A DNA stretch of 64,000 nt from Urechis unicinctus. Taxonomy: Eukaryota > Annelida > Polychaeta > Xenopneusta > Urechidae. Made by a program: the position numbers and the translations under genes. Below, one piece after another: positions 35,950 to 50,100 of the stretch. The stretch is from the NCBI GenBank assembly GCA_034190875.2, contig CM067357.1, positions 22,487,704-22,551,703 on the forward strand, read 5' to 3'. Each line of letters begins with the position of its first letter. Within the stretch, counting starts at the first letter, position 1. The notes beneath the pieces are model-generated. The model was given only the letters and a program-made list of their open reading frames with translations. It was not told the DNA's origin and made no database searches.

Positions 35950-38900
35950 AATTCCGTCTGGTCACGATGGAAACACGCATCACCTAGAACACATTTCGAA
36001 ATATTAAGGAATAAGCTTTGGAGGAGAGCGATATAAGAGTATAATCAAAATAGAACAAGTCTCATGACGTGATATGTCAGATGGAGATAAAGCTGGTACA
36101 GCGATTGACTGGCAATATTGCATGTCAGAGTCATAATGCTTAAGAAACGAAGTTTCATAGCCATTTTGAGTGATTGTGTTGTTTTATAGAGGTCACTAGA
36201 TGCATTGAAATTTAAAGGTGAAACCAAATATTCAATAATTTGTTCAATGTGGCTGCTGTTTCAAGGTGAAATATAATCTCAATGCCCTTATCAAACTCAT
36301 AGTCCACTACAAGGCGAATTCATATGTGATAGCTATGTAATCAAAATCCCTTCCATCTTTGAGGTTACTACTTGGTTGACCTACCAAATAACTAATGATT
36401 ATGCGCTTTGATGTGTCAAACAATCATCAACTGTCAATATTATATTCATGATTCCAGAACAAATACAAAATTCTAGTTATGTGTAGGAATGTAGCCATTA
36501 CCTTCTGCCCTCTGAAAACAAATTGATTATGAATTTCGTTATAGAGCAAATTACGTGTCGATATGAATGTTTTCGAACGAGTTGCAGACAGGAAGCAATC
36601 ACTTTGGTTCTGACTACTGGATATAGCATCGGGATAATGACGGGGGGTCAATTTGACCCCTAATTCCTTTTACAAAATTGACGATGCGATTCACTTGCAT
36701 AGATTATCCATCTATACCGTATATGCATAATTCCCACTTCATATTCACTGCATACAGTACCATCATGTATCATTATATGATAAGGGTTAGCTAAATAAGA
36801 CGAGGCTTATTATCATTTAGCCCGTATAAATGTCTAGGTCACAGAGATAATGTGACCATTTGACCAGCTGCTTTCGTCCTAACGATACAATTGAATATAT
36901 TAACTGGTTAATGAAAGTCTAAATTCACTGCAACACGATGAGTTGATTTTTCGTTGTGTCAAACATCGTCAAAACAAGTGGATACATCACTGAATCAGCC
37001 TTCACATGAACAAGAACTGAGAATTTTATGTATCTTGGTGTATCCAGCCAACAGTTATTGGCCCGCGAATAGATGGCTTGGTGATGCAAAGTGCGCCATA
37101 TATATTTCTTAGGTTTAATTTTTTTTCTAAATCGCAAAACATCGATTCTCAATATGTCGTGAAGCGCAATTCAAATACAACCAACGCAAAACAAAACTAG
37201 TGACAACGAATATTCCCAGCGGAATAATAAGTTATTGGGATATACCCACCTGAACTGTGTACGCATTTGGATGTCACCCTTGTGCGGTTATAATGCTTAA
37301 AAAACAAAGGCATGCGAAGGAAAGCAGGAATGTTAATGTATCAGCAATGTTATCTGAAAAACAATGTCACACTATAACTATATTTCGATAAATAAGGTGA
37401 CATTATTACAAATCATTCATCACAGTGGGGGTTTCTTATGTTCCAAAGCTCCATAACGCACTATGCAAGGCGCATGGTTGATCAGTTGTAAGAGAACATC
37501 AGCCCTGTTTACACAGACCATGCGCTGATGAACGCGTTCATGCGGTTTTCCCGAGAATGTACCATGAGTTATATGAGGTATAACATTATCTACACTCGAC
37601 AGGTACTGATCTCTCAATGCATTCTTAATAACAGGGATGCCACATTGTAACTAATGAAATGCATAGTCTTGCTAGATCGCTTTGTTACATCAGTAGGTTT
37701 CATATTACTCCAAGGAGACCACAAGTCTCTGGTATGGGTCCTGCTAAGCTTCCAAAGACGTAACATCCGCCATAGCGAGCACTTCGTGCTGACGGACGAC
37801 GTGTGTTTGATCCGCTTACGCCATTTTGTAGACCGATTTGCATGCTGGTGGCATAGCGATGATGTAAGGATTGTCCCTGGCGGCTCTCTTGCTGGAATCC
37901 TCAGAAGTAAATAAAGTGTATGCCTCCTGGTTTGTCAAGGTTGTCGTTGTGTCATTATTCAACAACAACCAAACTTTGCAAATCTACAAGCAGTGTACAT
38001 GTGTGTTGTCGTTATGCAAACAGTCGTATTGTCCTTAGATACAGTAACCATGGCATAGATAACGTTGCATTCCGCAAGCAACTATTCGAATGATAAGATT
38101 ATTCCAAACTGATTCGTCAGCTTGTTCAACTTCGATATTAGACAAATGCCATATCCTGAAGTGACGGGAAGTTATATAACCCTATCAGGTTGTCAATGTT
38201 ATCAGAATGCAGAAAAATAACACGGGCCACAAATCGAGATAAATAGCTGCAGGAACTTCTCTGTTGAACCAGACTCAAACAAAAAGGAAACAGATACCGA
38301 TTGCTGCTTTTAGTCTCTGTCATAATATTCAATATGCTTTTTAAGGCTGCAAATAATTTAAATGGTATTGCAATTTGGGAATACATGTCCATGCTGGCAA
38401 TGATTTTTATAAGCCCATGTGGTACCTGGTGGACGTAACATCAGACTGTTAATAGCGGTGCAGACCCCAAGTAATTTCGTTTGTTAAGCTGAGTCTAGTT
38501 TTCCGTTTTAAACCATACTCGAGCTCGCATACGCGCTGGTCGATTGAGGTTCAGTGCTAGAGATGCAGAGAAATACGAGTGAGGCGGTCGTGAATTCAAT
38601 TTGCGCTTTTACTCTATAAATCTAAGAGAGAGCGAGTCTGTTGCATGTGTCCTAGCTAGTGATATCCATCTGAGTGTAATGTGGCGCTTGTGATGTATGG
38701 GCAGTTTTTGTTTTCTACTGGACACTTCATTATAGCTGTTTCCATCCCAGTAGCCACAAGTGGAAGGTCAGTGTGTTCCATAAAGGCGATTTACTCGCTA
38801 CTGCAAGAAACGTTAGAAGTGTAAAACTGTTATTGGGTTGTTCCCGACCGAGTAAGCGACCGATAGTTTTCACCTGAGCTTTAATAATGGCTGACACAGA

Positions 38901-41900
38901 AGCCATTACTGTCACGATAATACAGGTGTGATGAATGCTACTTGTTATACAAAACAATCAGCATTGAAAACTATAGCTAAATCACAGTGCTGTCACAAAA
39001 ACCTGTCTGGATGAATATAACTAAACCACTATGATACCAAACAACCTGTCTTGATAACGATAACTATATCACTGTGCTATCAAACAACCTGTCTGGATGA
39101 CCATCACAATACCACCGTGCTACCATTACATAACCGTTAGCGAGCTGAGATATTGCATTTCGTACTCTCATACACTAATACATCCACCGGCACGCGCGAC
39201 TCGGCTATCCATATAATCACGCAGCTGCCAGATCAGGTTGAGCGATAAGCAAAATAGAGGCAAATATCACGCAGTGATTACAGGTCATGATTTATTCGGC
39301 TGGAGTTGCTGATAACATTGAACTTTGCCATCCATGTATTGCCTGCGTACGTTGTTAATTATATAAGCATGTAGAATTTACGACTCCCAATATGTCAACG
39401 TTCAAATATCTTATCATGCTTAAGTGGGCTGGCCGACAGAGTACCTATGACAAAGCAAATAACCCTGAGACGTTGTATACGTAGATTAAACAAAACCCAG
39501 TTACATACGATAAAACCATTAGCCACAGTAGTTGCCGTAAAGAGAGTTGGTTCACTGAAATGTCAATCTTTTTGGCTAATAGTTGCCATCATGTTATAAA
39601 CGATGCTATATCCTCTGCAGAACAACGCATTCAATGCTTTCAGATTTATCATTTTTGGTTTCGTCGATTGCCATTGACCTAAATGCAGCTGTTGTAGCAC
39701 TTGTGGTGAATCTAATGCACATCAGTTCTCTCATATAATTCTTAATGGCAGTACATAAATGATAATTGCTGAGATGCCACTGGAATGTCAATTCCTTAAA
39801 TGGAATAGATTATCACGTTCGCGTTATGAATTGCACTATATCCGCAGAAAATCAATGTATCGAGTAATCCCTGATTTATGTATGTAGCTCGAAGATTTAT
39901 GTGGCGATGGACTTATTGTCTCTTATATCATCATTAAAGCTACTTCAGTGCAATGGTATGGTTAAGCTGGACATGCATTAAAACTGTTTCTGTTAGTTGG
40001 CGATTTATCAAAAGACTGCTTGTATTTCCAAATACATATTATAATTGTAGAGAAAATAAAGTTGTAATGGTTAAATGTTGAAATATTCGAATAACGCCTC
40101 GAGCATTTGCCGTGACTACCTAGGTACTATATGCTTTTATTTGCCATTGCCAAAGTTAAACTGAACGGGTAATAGAGTGAGGCTTTTATTTAGATCGATT
40201 CACCAAGTTGCGAGGAAGACACGTTTCAGGGTATGCGCTGATAACGTCGAAGGTGTCAAGGCAGTAAAAATACCTTTTCTACTGCATGATCTTTGGTGCC
40301 ATTATTACTAGTCCTGCAATCAGTCATTTATGATTATTGCTGAATATGTGTAGCAATGTGGACAGGAAGTTGTCTTGATTCAACCAGGTGCGGCGTCATA
40401 ACCCACACTAACCACACGGGGATTTGACTGAGAAGCTATCATAGTTGGACTCATTATTATTCCCTATTCCGACGCCATTTCCAGTTTACACAGCGAGCCT
40501 TAATTGTCACAAAAGTATTTGGCCGATAAAACCGAACTTTGTTAGCTGCAACATGTCAGCGGCAATCACTCCCCGCATTAACTTCGTGACGGCCATGTAC
40601 CGTATCCGACCATTGATTGGTGGAAACCTAAATATTAGTAGCTGGTCAGTGCGCCATGTTGATATATTTAGCACGCCATGTGACCCTAATTATCACATGT
40701 TTCCACGTAATTAGTATGCTTTGGTAATTTACAGTACAAATAGCAATGAACAGTTCATACTTTTCTAAAATATCCTATCAACATTTGCATATTCCATTGC
40801 CGGTTCCAGTAAGTATCGTCATTTTAAATTGAACCGTAAAAATATGGGCTATTTTACTGCTACGGTTACTACACACTGCAGTGTCATCAGAACACCTGAA
40901 TGATAAAACGGCAATATTCTTCAACGACTGGTTATAAGTTGTTCTTTTATATAACGTCAAATGTAAATTTACTCATTATTCATGGTTTGTTCGATAGTAT
41001 ACCTACATACAAGTTCCAGATAATTGCGTCTAAGGCCTGGCATGGATAACCAGGAATGACTCAAATTTGTTGGCTTATTCTCTATGTTTTTTACCTTTAG
41101 CTGGTTCCCTGTATGCTCCAGTGTCATTGCATGCTAAATCAACGAGATAATCTCCATTCACCAGGTGTACGGAACGCTATAATACAAGAAATGCTGGCGA
41201 CTGTGTCTATAAAGGGATTGTAATGTCCAATACAGCTGGCTGACTCAATGATGTCATACGGACCATATGATGCTGTCCAGATGACAACATGTGGTCTCCT
41301 GATATAACTTTGTAAATCGTAAAATCCGGATCCCACTCAAGCGACCTTTCTTGTTACCAATTGCCTTAGCAACACCCTCACGACCTGCGACAAATCATTC
41401 ACTATCACACGTTAATCTAACACAAGTTAATAGTCATAAAACGTCTAGGGGCGCCCACACAATTTCAAAATGTGTGCAATTCACTTGCGATCGTATATAT
41501 GTCGCAATATCCCTATGAGAGCCCCTTTGATAGAATTAAGTTATGAAGCATCCTGAGTGTCTATATGAACTGCGACATATGTATGAGTATACTCAATGTA
41601 ATGAATGTGTCTTAAATCGTACAACCGCTGTCTATATACGAAAGCTTGCGTCTGTTTTCTAGACACACATAGATTCAAACATTGATAATATTGTACGAAA
41701 ACGCATTTGCCTTGGTACATACATATTGTTACGACTTGTGTTGTTTTTATATGAGGTTCTTAACTATAGCCTCGCGTCGCAGGTTTCAATACAGATAAAA
41801 AAATTCTGGGTCGTCAGTTCCTCCGACGGCTACCTCATATGCAATGTCAAGATTTATACAAATGCATCAATTCTCCGGCATTTAGATTCATCACATTATG

Positions 41901-44900
41901 CGCCCTCAAAAACAGTATCTTTGTTCAATGCGTTTGACAGCCTAAATTTATCTATAGTTGTCTTTAGATTACAATCCATGGTTAATGAAATAGACGCTTC
42001 AGCAGTTGAAGCTCTTGGGCTATCTATTTGTATATGATTGCGTCAGAATGACGCATGAACGCTCGGGTTGCATTCGTTTATCACAAAAAACAGCCCCGAC
42101 TGACTCTTGTCTCCCAGTCGGTGCAATGGGAGTGTATAATACATAGTATGTTTCATAAGAGTTATTTATCAGCCATGAGGACAAGAGTGTTAAGGTTTGC
42201 TATCTGTGATGGGTTTTCTAGACGTTATGGAAATGCCATTTGGCGTCTATCAACATGCTTCGCGTGATGGGCGTCGAGTGCATGAATGCAACCACGTGAT
42301 CTATTCTAACAATGTTTAGATCAGCTATCATATGTTCCGAGTGAACTTATTTTTTGTATATGAAACATATAATGGAGCCTTCATCTACACCGGTACAGAT
42401 AAAAGTCAATACTTTTGTGTGTGCATCAATGATGTCAATTGGTTACTTGATAAAATTGAGTAATAGACTAACAGCGTAATATTCGTAACACCCTACGATT
42501 GATTTTTCTCTTGTTATTGGGTAATAACATTTGCCAGATCCAAATACCCATTATAACACCCACTCTGATATATTGATAGCATACCTACCCTTATAACCAC
42601 CAGGAGACAGATCCCAACATAAATTTGGAATTGCCATAGGACGAAAACCGTCCAATAATCATCTTTTTTATTTAGAATGTTTATTTCAGTAATAGTTGCT
42701 CGCATCAAATATCATGCTTTGAGTACAATTGTCTCATGAGCAATTTCGAATATTTTATTGTTATCATCCAGGACCATAAATATTTGCAACTTAAAGCGCA
42801 AAGTGGCTTGGCGGAACGGATCACTAAAATAAGACAGAAATCGTATTAATTGAGAGATGGATAGCTTGGCAGCAGGCACTTCTCCAGTGACCAACATCAA
42901 TTACATTCGTGTCCGTCTAAGTCGGACCCGTGGGGACATAGTCATATGTCTTAGAAGTCACCATGAGGGCTATGTCGGAACTCACTTATGTAAATATTGT
43001 AAATATATAACAATCGAGAGGCATTTTCCGGCTCGGCATCAATACAAATATTGCAGCATTATTCCCAAAAACAAACTAACCGTTTTAAGGATGTCCGCAA
43101 GCACAACTCGCGGCCGCCTGACGTATAGCAACCGTTTAAAGCCATCACTGGTATCTACGTCTCAAACGAGTTACCGCACCCTGAGCTGTGTGTGTCCCTT
43201 ATGCACAACAACATGATATTTGAATGATACAGCCGTTATTAATATGTTGTGTTCATATATTGCGATAAGGAATGGTAAATAACAATGTCATAATGTAAAC
43301 ACGTAGAGGTACAAGCCAAATTACAAGTTGATGCTATAGCCGAGAGTTTCGGCTGATAGTGGTAAACATTACAAAGGAGCTTTATCGTCTTTTGATATTG
43401 TTGTGAGCAAGAGGACCTCCAGTCGGGTTCTTTACTTTGATAATCAACACTAATAAGTAGTTGTCTAAGTTTCATTAGCAACAGATTGATAAGCCTCCAC
43501 TATAGCGTCGGCAGCAGGTCGAATAAAGGCTTGAATAAATTAGAAGAGGTCAGAGTGTACTCATCGGTGAGGTCGAACATCAAATGCATCTCGACATCAA
43601 CTAGGTTTCCCAGTCCCGTCGTTGCATTTTGTGACGTCACCCCTATATTTATAACCTGCAATATTATAAACGACAAGGCTAGCGAAATAGTCTGTTGTAC
43701 TTTTTCGTATGTGTGATATAGCTTACACCAATCTTAATGCAACCGTAATAGGTTCTTACCATTTGATAATGCAATCGCTCCTCCGTGTCTTTCGCCGCTG
43801 TCCTTCATCTTGATATATTTGCAACTGTCAGTAAGCAACAAGTGAAGGAGCGAGTATATATATGCTACGAAGACCAAACTGGATAACTGAAAGATATTAC
43901 ACCCTGATCAAAAGTGGCAATGAATTCAGCAAGAGCATCAATAAATTAGAAACGCACCTCTAACTTGCGTATATTAACGAGATGGAAAAAAATACCCCAT
44001 TACATTACTTCCCAGCCACCATGCGATCATGGCGGTTGCAATACCAGCATTAACAAGCATCACTTGGAATATAATCGAAGAACACCAGGCGTCGTTGAAA
44101 ATATCATTATCTACTCAGTACTGACAATGATTTGAGTTTTATCGAGTCATTGACTGTTACCTCGGCTGCTACCTCTCCTTGATTCATTCTGGTAAGTTGA
44201 TGGGTGATTCAAATGTACTATGTTTCACACTATACCTCTGCACGAATTATTTATGAGCAATAACGTCAGTCATAGGCAAGTAACGCCGTTATCAAGAGCC
44301 TACATTCAACTATTGTGAAGTGACTGATATATGAAACATTTTGATGGTTAATATGAGAAGTTAAATTGCTAAATGAGCACCAGAGAAACCTTTCTGGGAA
44401 TTATCCAATACTTTTAGTACCTTAAATAGTCATATCAGTATGAAAACACCCAAGTATGGAAATAACTACTGCTTGTTTACATCGCAGCAATTCCCTTTAT
44501 GGATCATAACACTTGCACGCATAGTTAACCGAAAAGCAGCATTTCATCATGGTTAGCAAGTACAATATCTAGAATTGCAGGTAACACGCTGGACCGGCCA
44601 AACACTTCATACACATCACCCAAATCGTGATTTGCTCTCAATGATATAATCTTATGACGACTTCTCGTTTATTCAGATGAAATAAGTTCCATTGCAGCAG
44701 TCACGTCCATTACTTTCGCCAATTAAAGTTACATCGATCTACGTCGACCAACGATCACTCCAAACTGAATACACATGTACTTTATTACCAAGCACAGTGC
44801 AATAGTGCGGTTTACTTAATCTAGAGTCACTGTCTGCTGATTATAAACGAGAAACAAAAACTTATCTATGCCTCTGAGAATATATGGCGAATGATATAGT

Positions 44901-46890
44901 CTTATAGTTATAAATGTCGTTTCATGTGGTTGTAATAAACTTGCATTGATATACTCCAGATGTTTAAGGCACTGGTATATGAGCTGTAGGGCAATACGAC
45001 AGCTTGTACTTCATCAACGATTCCTTCATAGACGACGGTTAACATATCTACCAACGCATCATTCGCATTGTGTCCAATGTACAGCAGAACAGCTGACGGT
45101 ATGTAGCAATGGATAAACCCGTTACAGACCCGATGATTGGTTCAGGGTCCGTCGACGGTTCGGCAATCACATCACTCAACTTCCTGAGCAAATTGAATTC
45201 ATTGAGCGTAACCGACATCACCAAAATATTTTTTCAAGAGCAAGTTGATGGAATATTTTGTGTCTTGTGAAACGCCACACGACCCATAAGAGCCAAATCC
45301 TACCATTAACTGGAGACTGGTGTAACTTTTATTCAGTGTTGATACATTAATTGATGGACCGCGTTATTGAATGCCAGCAATAACGTCGCCGAAAGTATCT
45401 GTAGAACAAACCAGGCTAAGCTCCTTCTCCCAGACTTACTGTGACTCGGAAGAAACTCGTGACAAGCCTTCTAACGGAACCTTAGTAAACCGTTACTTAG
45501 TAAACCATAACCACCAAATAGTGCCCGAAAACAGATTATGGAAATCGCATTCCCCTGACCCACTGTTAACATGAATGCTTTTCGATAGAATTTCACTGGT
45601 AAGTGTTTAGATCAAATAAACAACTCCCAAGAGGCTGACTTAACAATTTAACAATCAATAATGCCTTGCATCGTGGGAATCCAGTGGGAATGACAGACGC
45701 CACTTCACAAAGCAGTACTGCATTTATCACAGGCAGACATCAATTCCGTAAAAACATCTTCATTTTCACTATCATTTCGTTACTCTGCTTTATTCTGAGC
45801 CTTTGAGTAACATTTATTGTACACTGGAAGTGGTAATACACAAGGTAGATAGACGTCCATGATCATCGTCCAAATCATGCGCTCATTGTTTACTCAAACT
45901 AGCACCGCACGATGATCCTGGCATATCTGAAAGATCAACATCATGCAATTGGAAGGAAGGGCCATACTGCTTAGTGCCAACTTGGGATAGCCATGCTACA
46001 CCGCCCCAACGTATGAGGCTATTTTCGGATTCATGCATGCTTTTGCGTTTATATTGAGTACATCTACTAATTGTATTTATAGTGTATACGGTGAGCTAAT
46101 ATGTGCTAGACACGCGTATAGCGATTTCACGACGAGACGTTAAAAAATTGTCCATCATGTAATAAATGACCTAAGAGACAATGACGAACATAGCAATAAT
46201 ATATTACATCGAGTTCCCGTGTACCATGGGGAGCGATATATTGGCGCCAGCGTCTCTCTTGTGACATATTTGAATTATATTCATAAAATGTTATATCGAT
46301 ATTCGGGCCAAGCAATAGATAATCACATGGATGTTCAGAAGGTGGTATGGTTAAGATACAGCACTCGCTTGTAGATTTATGGACAAGACAAGTCCGGGGA
46401 CATCACTGGCAAAAAGGACAATGTACGTCAAGGTACGTATTCCAATGGCTGACCCATAATGATGCAAGACTATGTTGTTAATGACATTTTTAGCATGCAA
46501 CAACCAATGAGGCTGCACTTCTACAACTGGGAAATCACAAATGAAATAACATTTCAAGGTTAGTCTATTGAATATCAAAATCCTTTATTTCTATCATTAA
46601 TTTCTGCCTTCTTCTGTACACCTTTTGTTTGACAACGTTTTCTGTCTAACACAGCCTCAATCGCATTAGGAATTTGCTAAACCCATCTTTTAGCCAAGGA
46701 AAACTCGCCTCGCTCTGTGTCTTACTTGTTACATATGCTAGTATCATGCTATTCATTGCGCTTTGTTTCTTCATCACCCACATGTAACGCGCATATTACT
46801 TGGTTCGCAATAACAATTTTCATATTAATATTAAATTGAGACAAATAGACAAGTGAACCGTATGAATGGTTCAATAAATCATCTGACAAA
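35950..46890. repeat. R macrorepeat, copy 3
   Basis: About 11 kb that matches 47130-58075 in the same order and orientation at an estimated 80-90% identity. It carries a 3.8-kb module (about 38300-42050) not present in copy 4, and lacks an 880-bp module (copy 4: 50911-51795) and a 2.8-kb module (copy 4: about 54990-57780). Frames longer than 100 codons (41726-42037, 42857-43216) are not kept in copy 4. No protein family is recognised. It ends at the assembly gap. Confidence 0.85.
38955..39126. repeat. Minisatellite, about 43-46 bp, three to four units
   Basis: AAACAACCTGTCTGGATGAC and variants alternate with an ATAACTA-ACCACTGTGCTA half. It is within the module present in copy 3 but not copy 4. 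Confidence 0.8.
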
Positions 46891-46990
46891 NNNNNNNNNN
46901 NNNNNNNNNNNNNNNNNNNNNNNNNNNNNNNNNNNNNNNNNNNNNNNNNNNNNNNNNNNNNNNNNNNNNNNNNNNNNNNNNNNNNNNNNN
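46891..46990. other. Assembly gap of exactly 100 N
   Basis: A run of 100 N, the usual placeholder for a gap of unknown length. It sits at the junction between R copies 3 and 4, where an assembler would be expected to fail. Confidence 0.99.
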
Positions 46991-47129
46991 CATTCATGGA
47001 TTATACTTTAATAAAGTATCGACATCAATGCTTGTTAAACAATCCATCAAAACCAATATTTGTGTAAGAAAACATAAAACGTATATCACCAAATGTAGGG
47101 CTGTCTTCTTTTAGTTGGAGTTCGTGGTG

Positions 47130-50100
47130 ACGCAGGTTTCTATGGAACACATTCAGGAGTATTAATGAATATGCTTTAGAGGAGAGCGAGTATAATCAAA
47201 ATGAAGTGAGTTGTCAGGACAGGTGGGGATAAAGCTGGTAAAGTGATTCACTGGCAATATTGCATGTCAGAGTCATAATGTTTAAGAAACGAAGTTTCAT
47301 AGCCATTTTGAGTGATTGTGTTGTTTTATAGATGTCACTAAATGCATTGAAATTTAAAGGGTAAACCAAATAATCAATAATTGGTTCAAGGCGGCTGCTG
47401 TTACGAGGTTTACTATAATCGCAATGCCCTTATCAATCTGATAACCCAATACAAGACGACTTCATATGTGATAAAAATGTAATTAAAATCCCTTCCATCT
47501 TAGATGTTATGACCTACCAAATAACTAATGAGTATGCACTTTGCTGTGTCACACAATCATCAACTGTTAATACAATATTCATGATTCAAGAACAAATTCA
47601 AAAGGCTAGTTATGTGTAGGAATGTAGCCATTACCTTCTGCCGTCTGAGAACAAATCTGCTACAGTGTAATTTTAAGTTGATTATGAATTTCGGTATTGA
47701 GCCAATTTCGTGTCGATATGTACGTTTTCAAAGGAACTGCAGACAGAAAGCAATCTCTTGGATTCAGACTACTGGATGAAGCATCGGGATATTGACGGGA
47801 GGTCAATCGGACCCCTAATTCTTCTTACATAATTGACGATGCGATTTACTTACATAGTTTATCCATCTATATCATATATGCATAATACCCACCTCATATT
47901 CAACGCATACAGTACCATAATTTATCATTATAAGATGTTAAGCTAAGACGAGGCTATTGATCATTTAGCCCGTATGATTATTAAGGTCACAGAGAGAATG
48001 TGACCATTTGACCAGCTGCTTTCGTCCTAAAGATTCAATCGAATATATAAATGTGTTAATGAAAGTCTAAATTCACTGCAAAACGATGATTTGATTATTT
48101 TTTGTGGCTTATTAATAGTCAAACATCCTGCGGTAATTTTACCATTTTTTCTTAAACACATCGCTACAAGCCATCAACAACATGAAGGTAGCATAACTAC
48201 ATATATTATATCAATAAGTATTTCATGACATATTGAGAAAGACACCTTAGAAAGTTCCTAGGTACAAGTTTGAATGAGACCAATCCAAAAATCGACGATA
48301 CGCAAACTCCATGACAAGATTTATCGCTGAATCAAGCTTTACCTGATCTAGGACAAGGATTTGTATGTATCTCTGTGTATCCAGCCAACAGTTAATGGCC
48401 CAGGAATGGAAGGCTTGGTGATGCAAAGTGCGCTATATATTTTCTTTTGGTTTTAATTTGTTCTGAAATCGCAGAACATCCAATCTCAATATGTCGTAAC
48501 GCGAAATTCAAATACAAACAACGCAAAACAAAACTAGTCATAATGAATATTCACAGCAGCGTAATAAGTTATTGAGATATACGCACCTGAAATGTATACG
48601 TATTTGTACATAACTTTGTGCAGTTATAATGATTAAAAAGCAAAAGCATAAAAAGGAAAGGAAAAGAAGGCATGTTAATGTATCGATATAATACAAAATA
48701 AAAAGTTTCATTGTAACTAAATTTCGACAAGTAAGGTGACAAAATTACAAATGATTCATCGCAGTTGGGGTTTTGTATGTTCAAAAATTCTATCTCGCAC
48801 TATTCAAGGCGCACTGTTAATAAGTTGCAATAGCAAATCAGTCCTGTTAATACAGACCATGCATTGCTAAACGCATCAATGCGATTTTCCCAAGAATTGA
48901 CAATGGGTTGTATGACGGCAGTATCAGGGATTGGCAGGGGAGGTAGGGTATGTCTCAGTTACTAGTCTTTTCAGTTGAATCAAGAATTAAAATATCCCTG
49001 CAAAGGCAATTGATACGGAATACAATAGTTATTCTAGTGGTAGCTTATTGAATGATCTGTTGCTGAATCCACTAGAGTAAATGTTGCAATGAGGCAAAGC
49101 ATTACCAATAGAGCTGCGAGGAGGCATACTACTAACACTAGACAGGTACTAATCTCTTAAAGCATTATTGATGCCAGGGAAAGCACATTGTAACAATTCA
49201 AATTCACAGTCTTGCTAGATCGCTTCCTTAAATCAGTTGGTTTCATATTACTCCAAGGAGACCACAAGTCTCTGGTATGGGTGCTCTTAAGCTTCCAAAG
49301 ACGTAACATCTACCACAGCGAGCACTTTGTGTTGACGGAAGACATGTGTTTGATGCGCTCGCGCCGTTTTGTTGACCGATTTGTATGCTGCTGTTGCAGC
49401 GAGGAAGTTAGGATGGCCCGTGATGCCTCTTGGTTTGCTCAAGTTTGTATTTGTGTCCCGTCCTCAACAACAGTCCACGTTCTCACAACTACAAGCAATG
49501 TGTGTCGCTGTTATGGCGACTGCAATGAAAACATTTGTATTTTCCTTAGTTACCGTAACCATGGCATAGATTACGTTGTAACGTTCAGTTTGTGGTGAAA
49601 TGTTTTGAAAAACAAACTCTGCAATATATCACATTCCGCAAGCAACTATTCGAATGATAAAATTATACCGAACTGATTCGTCAGCATGTTAAACTCCGAT
49701 ATTAGAAAAAGGCCCCATCCTGAAGTAATGGGAAGTGATGTAATCTTATCACGTAATAAATCTTAACATAATGCATTAAAATAAAAATGACTATAAATCG
49801 AAATAAACAGCTGCAGAAACTTGCCCTTCGCACAATAGGTTGATGAATAGTGAAAATAGCAAGACTCTTCTAAATAAATGTCACAAAATACAGCCCCGGC
49901 TGACTTTTGCAGTGGCTTCGTATTATACTCGCTTGGACATCGTTTGTTTCATCAGAACTATTTATCAGCCAAGAGGCTAAGTGCGTTATGGTTGGCGATC
50001 TGCGAGATATTTTTTCTAGACATTATGGCGTCTTACAACATGATTTGCGTTCTATGTATATGAAACACAAGGAGAATTCATAAACACAAGTTCAGACCAA

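Noticed and set aside
42857-43216. 119-codon plus frame in R copy 3 as a gene
   Set aside because: The aligned region of copy 4 (about 50596-50890) is interrupted and not frame-conserved.
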